Shown here: positions 61,861 through 64,000 of the stretch, in pieces
Numbering within the stretch: the first letter of the stretch is position 1
Layout: every line of letters starts with the position of its first letter
Assembly: GCA_044227925.1 (NCBI GenBank)
Contig: JBGAVW010000004.1
Span: forward strand, 1 to 64,000
DNA length: 64,000 nt
Reading direction: 5' to 3'
Source of the DNA: JADJLQ01 sp044227925
GTDB taxonomy: Bacteria > Bacteroidota > Bacteroidia > Chitinophagales > Saprospiraceae
Program-made: the position numbers and the translations under genes
Notes under the pieces: model-generated
What the model was told of the DNA's origin: nothing
Seen by the model: the letters and a program-made list of their open reading frames with translations, nothing else
Database searches by the model: none

Positions 61861-62859
61861 ATGAAATCCATACTTAATCAATTATTTGAGCACAAAAAAC
61901 TCAGCCGAGATCAAGCCAAAGAAGCACTGATCCATATCTCTAAAGGGGTGTATAACGAAGCGCAGATAGCTGCATTCATTACAGTGTATCTCATGCGGAG
62001 TATCTCAGAACACGAATTATTAGGCTTCAAGGATGCTTTGTTGGATCTCTGTGTTCCTGTCCATCTCGATGGTATGGAGACTATAGATTTGTGTGGCACG
62101 GGAGGAGATGGTAAGAATACATTTAATATATCCACGTTATCTTCATTTGTGGTAGCTGGTGCCGGATATAAAGTTACAAAACATGGCAATTATGGGGTGA
62201 GCTCGAAATGTGGATCCTCGGATGTGCTGGAGGCACTGGGATATACTTTTACTAATGATGTGGACAAATTAAAAAATCAATTAGACAAAGCCAATATCTG
62301 TTTTCTCCATGCACCTTTATTTCATCCTGCCTTGAAGTCAGTAGGGCCAATACGTAAACAATTGGGCATAAAAACTTTTTTTAATATGCTTGGTCCATTA
62401 GTAAATCCGGCTAAACCGATCGCCCAAATGGCAGGAGTCTTCAATCTTGAATTAGCTCGGTTGTATACCTATATTTTTCAGCAAGAAAAAGAGAAACGCT
62501 TTTCAGTGGTACACTCAATGGACGGGTACGATGAAATTTCGTTGACGGGAGAAGTTAAAATCAAAACCAGGCACTCTGATGCCAATTATTCTCCTATAGA
62601 TCTGGGGCTAAACAGGGTAAGAGCTGAGGAAATTCATGGTGGTGATACCAAAGATGAAGCTGCTTCCATTTTTATGAAAGTGATAAAAGGTGCAGGTACT
62701 CAGGCACAACAGGATGCTGTATATGCCAACGCAGGAGTCGCTATCAGTACCATCGACCCTGGATTAACCATAACAGAAGGAGTGTTAAAAGCTAAAGAAA
62801 GTGTATTGTCAGGTAATGCTTTTCAATCATTAAATAAACTAATACAATTGGCTGTATGA
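61861..62859 (+). CDS. trpD: Anthranilate phosphoribosyltransferase
   Basis: TrpD joins anthranilate to phosphoribosyl pyrophosphate. The 332-residue protein has DLCGTGGDGKNTFNISTLSS, VTKHGNYGVSSKCGSSDVLEALG and FNMLGPLVNPA, all typical. I use the ATG at 61861, two bases after the trpG stop; an in-frame TTG at 61855 overlaps that stop. Its stop overlaps the trpC start by four bases. Confidence 0.96.
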   Translation: MKSILNQLFEHKKLSRDQAKEALIHISKGVYNEAQIAAFITVYLMRSISEHELLGFKDALLDLCVPVHLDGMETIDLCGTGGDGKNTFNISTLSSFVVAGAGYKVTKHGNYGVSSKCGSSDVLEALGYTFTNDVDKLKNQLDKANICFLHAPLFHPALKSVGPIRKQLGIKTFFNMLGPLVNPAKPIAQMAGVFNLELARLYTYIFQQEKEKRFSVVHSMDGYDEISLTGEVKIKTRHSDANYSPIDLGLNRVRAEEIHGGDTKDEAASIFMKVIKGAGTQAQQDAVYANAGVAISTIDPGLTITEGVLKAKESVLSGNAFQSLNKLIQLAV

Positions 62860-63635
62860 GTATTTTGGATCAAATTATTACAGATAAAAGAATAGAAGTA
62901 GAAAGAAGGAAATCCATTATTTCCTTCGATCAGATCAGACATTTACCAAAATTGGAAAGGCAAACTATCTCTTTAAAACAAAAACTAAGTACCCGGGCAG
63001 GTATCATTGCAGAATTCAAGCGAAAATCGCCTTCTAAGGGTATAATCAATGAAAAGGCAAGTGTTATCGATACCACTATAGGGTATGAAAAAGCAGGAGC
63101 CAGTGCTTGTTCTATTTTGACAGATGAACCTTATTTTAAAGGCAAAGACCAGGACATTATCGATGCACGACCAACCTTGTCAATACCTATTCTGCGTAAA
63201 GATTTTATAATTGATCCATATCAGATAGTAGAAGCCAAAATTCTTGGAGCAGACCTGATATTGCTTATTGCCGAGTGTTTGTCAAAGGAAGAGATAACCC
63301 ATTTTGCGGCCATTGCCCATGATCTTGGCATGGAAGTATTAATGGAACTGCATTTTGATGATGAATTAAATAAATGGAATGAGAATATTGACCTGATCGG
63401 AGTTAATAACCGAAATCTCAAAAACTTTGAAACTGGCATCGATCGCTCTCTCCAGTTGGCTGACAAATTGCCAAAGGAATCAATCTGGATCTCCGAAAGT
63501 GGGCTGAAAGGCAAAGATGAATTAAAATCATTAATGCAGGCTGGTTATAATGGTTTCTTAATAGGAGAGACTTTCATGCGTTCCGATGACCCCGGTGCGT
63601 TATGTAAAGAATTTGTAGATTGCCTTAACTCATAA
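62856..63635 (+). CDS. trpC: Indole-3-glycerol phosphate synthase
   Basis: TrpC closes the indole ring in tryptophan synthesis. The 259-residue TIM-barrel protein begins ILDQIITDKRIEVERRK and has IIAEFKRKSPSKGIINE (catalytic Lys), PILRKDFIIDPYQI, IGVNNRNLKNFET and ISESGLKGKDELKSL. It overlaps trpD by four bases (ATGA) and precedes trpF by 11. Confidence 0.97.
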   Translation: MSILDQIITDKRIEVERRKSIISFDQIRHLPKLERQTISLKQKLSTRAGIIAEFKRKSPSKGIINEKASVIDTTIGYEKAGASACSILTDEPYFKGKDQDIIDARPTLSIPILRKDFIIDPYQIVEAKILGADLILLIAECLSKEEITHFAAIAHDLGMEVLMELHFDDELNKWNENIDLIGVNNRNLKNFETGIDRSLQLADKLPKESIWISESGLKGKDELKSLMQAGYNGFLIGETFMRSDDPGALCKEFVDCLNS

Positions 63636-63646
63636 TAGTGACCAAT

Positions 63647-64000
63647 ATGAATACCGACTTGATAATAAAAGTTTGTGGGATGAAAGAACCAGCTCAAATT
63701 TCAGCATTGGCTTTACTAGACATCCAGTATATAGGATTGATATTCGTACCTACATCACCTAGGTTTATTGATCACAGTCTTGATCGTAAATTGGCAGGCA
63801 ATAAAAAGAGCATCGGAGTATTTGTTAATTCACCAATTGAACAGGTATTATACACTGTAAGCAGATACCAGCTGGATGCAGTGCAACTCCATGGTCAGGA
63901 AAGTCCGGACTTTTGTGCAGAAATTCAAAACAGAGGCATTGAAGTAGTTAAAGCGTTTTCAGTAGATAAAAATTTTGATTTTGAAAAAACCTATGAGTTT
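63647..64000 (+). CDS. trpF: Phosphoribosylanthranilate isomerase, 3' end outside the window
   Basis: The first 118 codons of TrpF are present. They encode IKVCGMKEPAQISALALLDI, IGLIFVPTSPRFI and VQLHGQESPDFC, the family's opening motif, phosphate-side segment and QLHG strand. The frame is open to the last base. Gene order trpE-G-D-C-F suggests trpB and trpA follow outside the window. Confidence 0.94.
   Translation, partial: MNTDLIIKVCGMKEPAQISALALLDIQYIGLIFVPTSPRFIDHSLDRKLAGNKKSIGVFVNSPIEQVLYTVSRYQLDAVQLHGQESPDFCAEIQNRGIEVVKAFSVDKNFDFEKTYEF

Noticed and set aside
1..64000. Search for a defence system, prophage, integron or CRISPR array
   Set aside because: No integrase, transposase, Cas, toxin-antitoxin pair or regularly spaced repeats were seen; the HerA-like ATPase has no nuclease partner beside it, and the nearby NucA-type nuclease is membrane-anchored for export and separately promoted.

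Overview
The window is chromosomal DNA of a Bacteroidota bacterium. The evidence is the TAnnTTTG promoter element upstream of many genes on both strands, the near absence of Shine-Dalgarno sequences, cargo proteins of the type IX secretion system (T9SS) with both type A and CHU_C (type B) C-terminal signals, a PorP/SprF protein, a DUF5916 protein and a cytochrome b558-type sdhCAB operon. Two genes of the futalosine route to menaquinone (mqnC, mqnB) suggest a lineage such as the Saprospiria rather than a Flavobacterium or Bacteroides, but that placement is an inference. I see no rRNA, tRNA, CRISPR array, insertion sequence or prophage; the window is dense, ordinary core and cell-surface genome.

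Layout. 1-8.5 kb: end of aconitase, an M19 dipeptidase, a GH78 alpha-L-rhamnosidase and a DUF5916 outer-membrane protein. 8.5-13.5 kb: a palindrome-rich control region, then sdhC-sdhA-sdhB and mqnC in one direction. 13.5-20.7 kb: radA; a minus-strand operon of a secreted M43 metalloprotease, a DUF6438 lipoprotein and a membrane protein; a tandem ABC ATPase; a GNAT-like protein; a 60-residue TonB-like membrane stub with a strong terminator. 20.8-29.8 kb: a lone M16 peptidase, the minus-strand operon (PorV-like barrel, mqnB, ddl, membrane protein), a membrane-anchored nuclease, an H1-like basic protein, a HerA-type ATPase and a secreted thioredoxin-like protein. 30.0-36.0 kb: glmM, a cysteine desulfurase and ribD (minus), then two adjacent O-antigen ligase-like proteins (plus). 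36.3-43.7 kb: a surface cluster of PorP/SprF, an OmpA-family TPR/propeller protein and a 1306-residue Ig/PKD-repeat adhesin. 43.8-59.5 kb: holA, an S9 oligopeptidase with a deoxynucleoside kinase, an LptF/LptG permease, a helix-hairpin-helix barrel protein, a class V aminotransferase, a large cupredoxin/CHRD protein, a HAD hydrolase, an M20 amidohydrolase and a GNAT enzyme. 59.6-64 kb: the tryptophan operon trpE-G-D-C-F, cut by the window end.

The most striking element is in front of trpE. A complete promoter drives a 20-residue leader peptide carrying five Trp codons, four of them consecutive, followed by a rho-independent terminator before trpE. This is the architecture of ribosome-mediated transcription attenuation. 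Other second-look items are -7 boxes ending only 4-9 bases before start codons (possible leaderless mRNAs), a perfect Shine-Dalgarno before the giant adhesin gene, a duplicated cupredoxin domain whose second copy has lost its copper ligands, an ABC ATPase with one apparently degenerate ATP site, and a strong hairpin between sdhA and sdhB.
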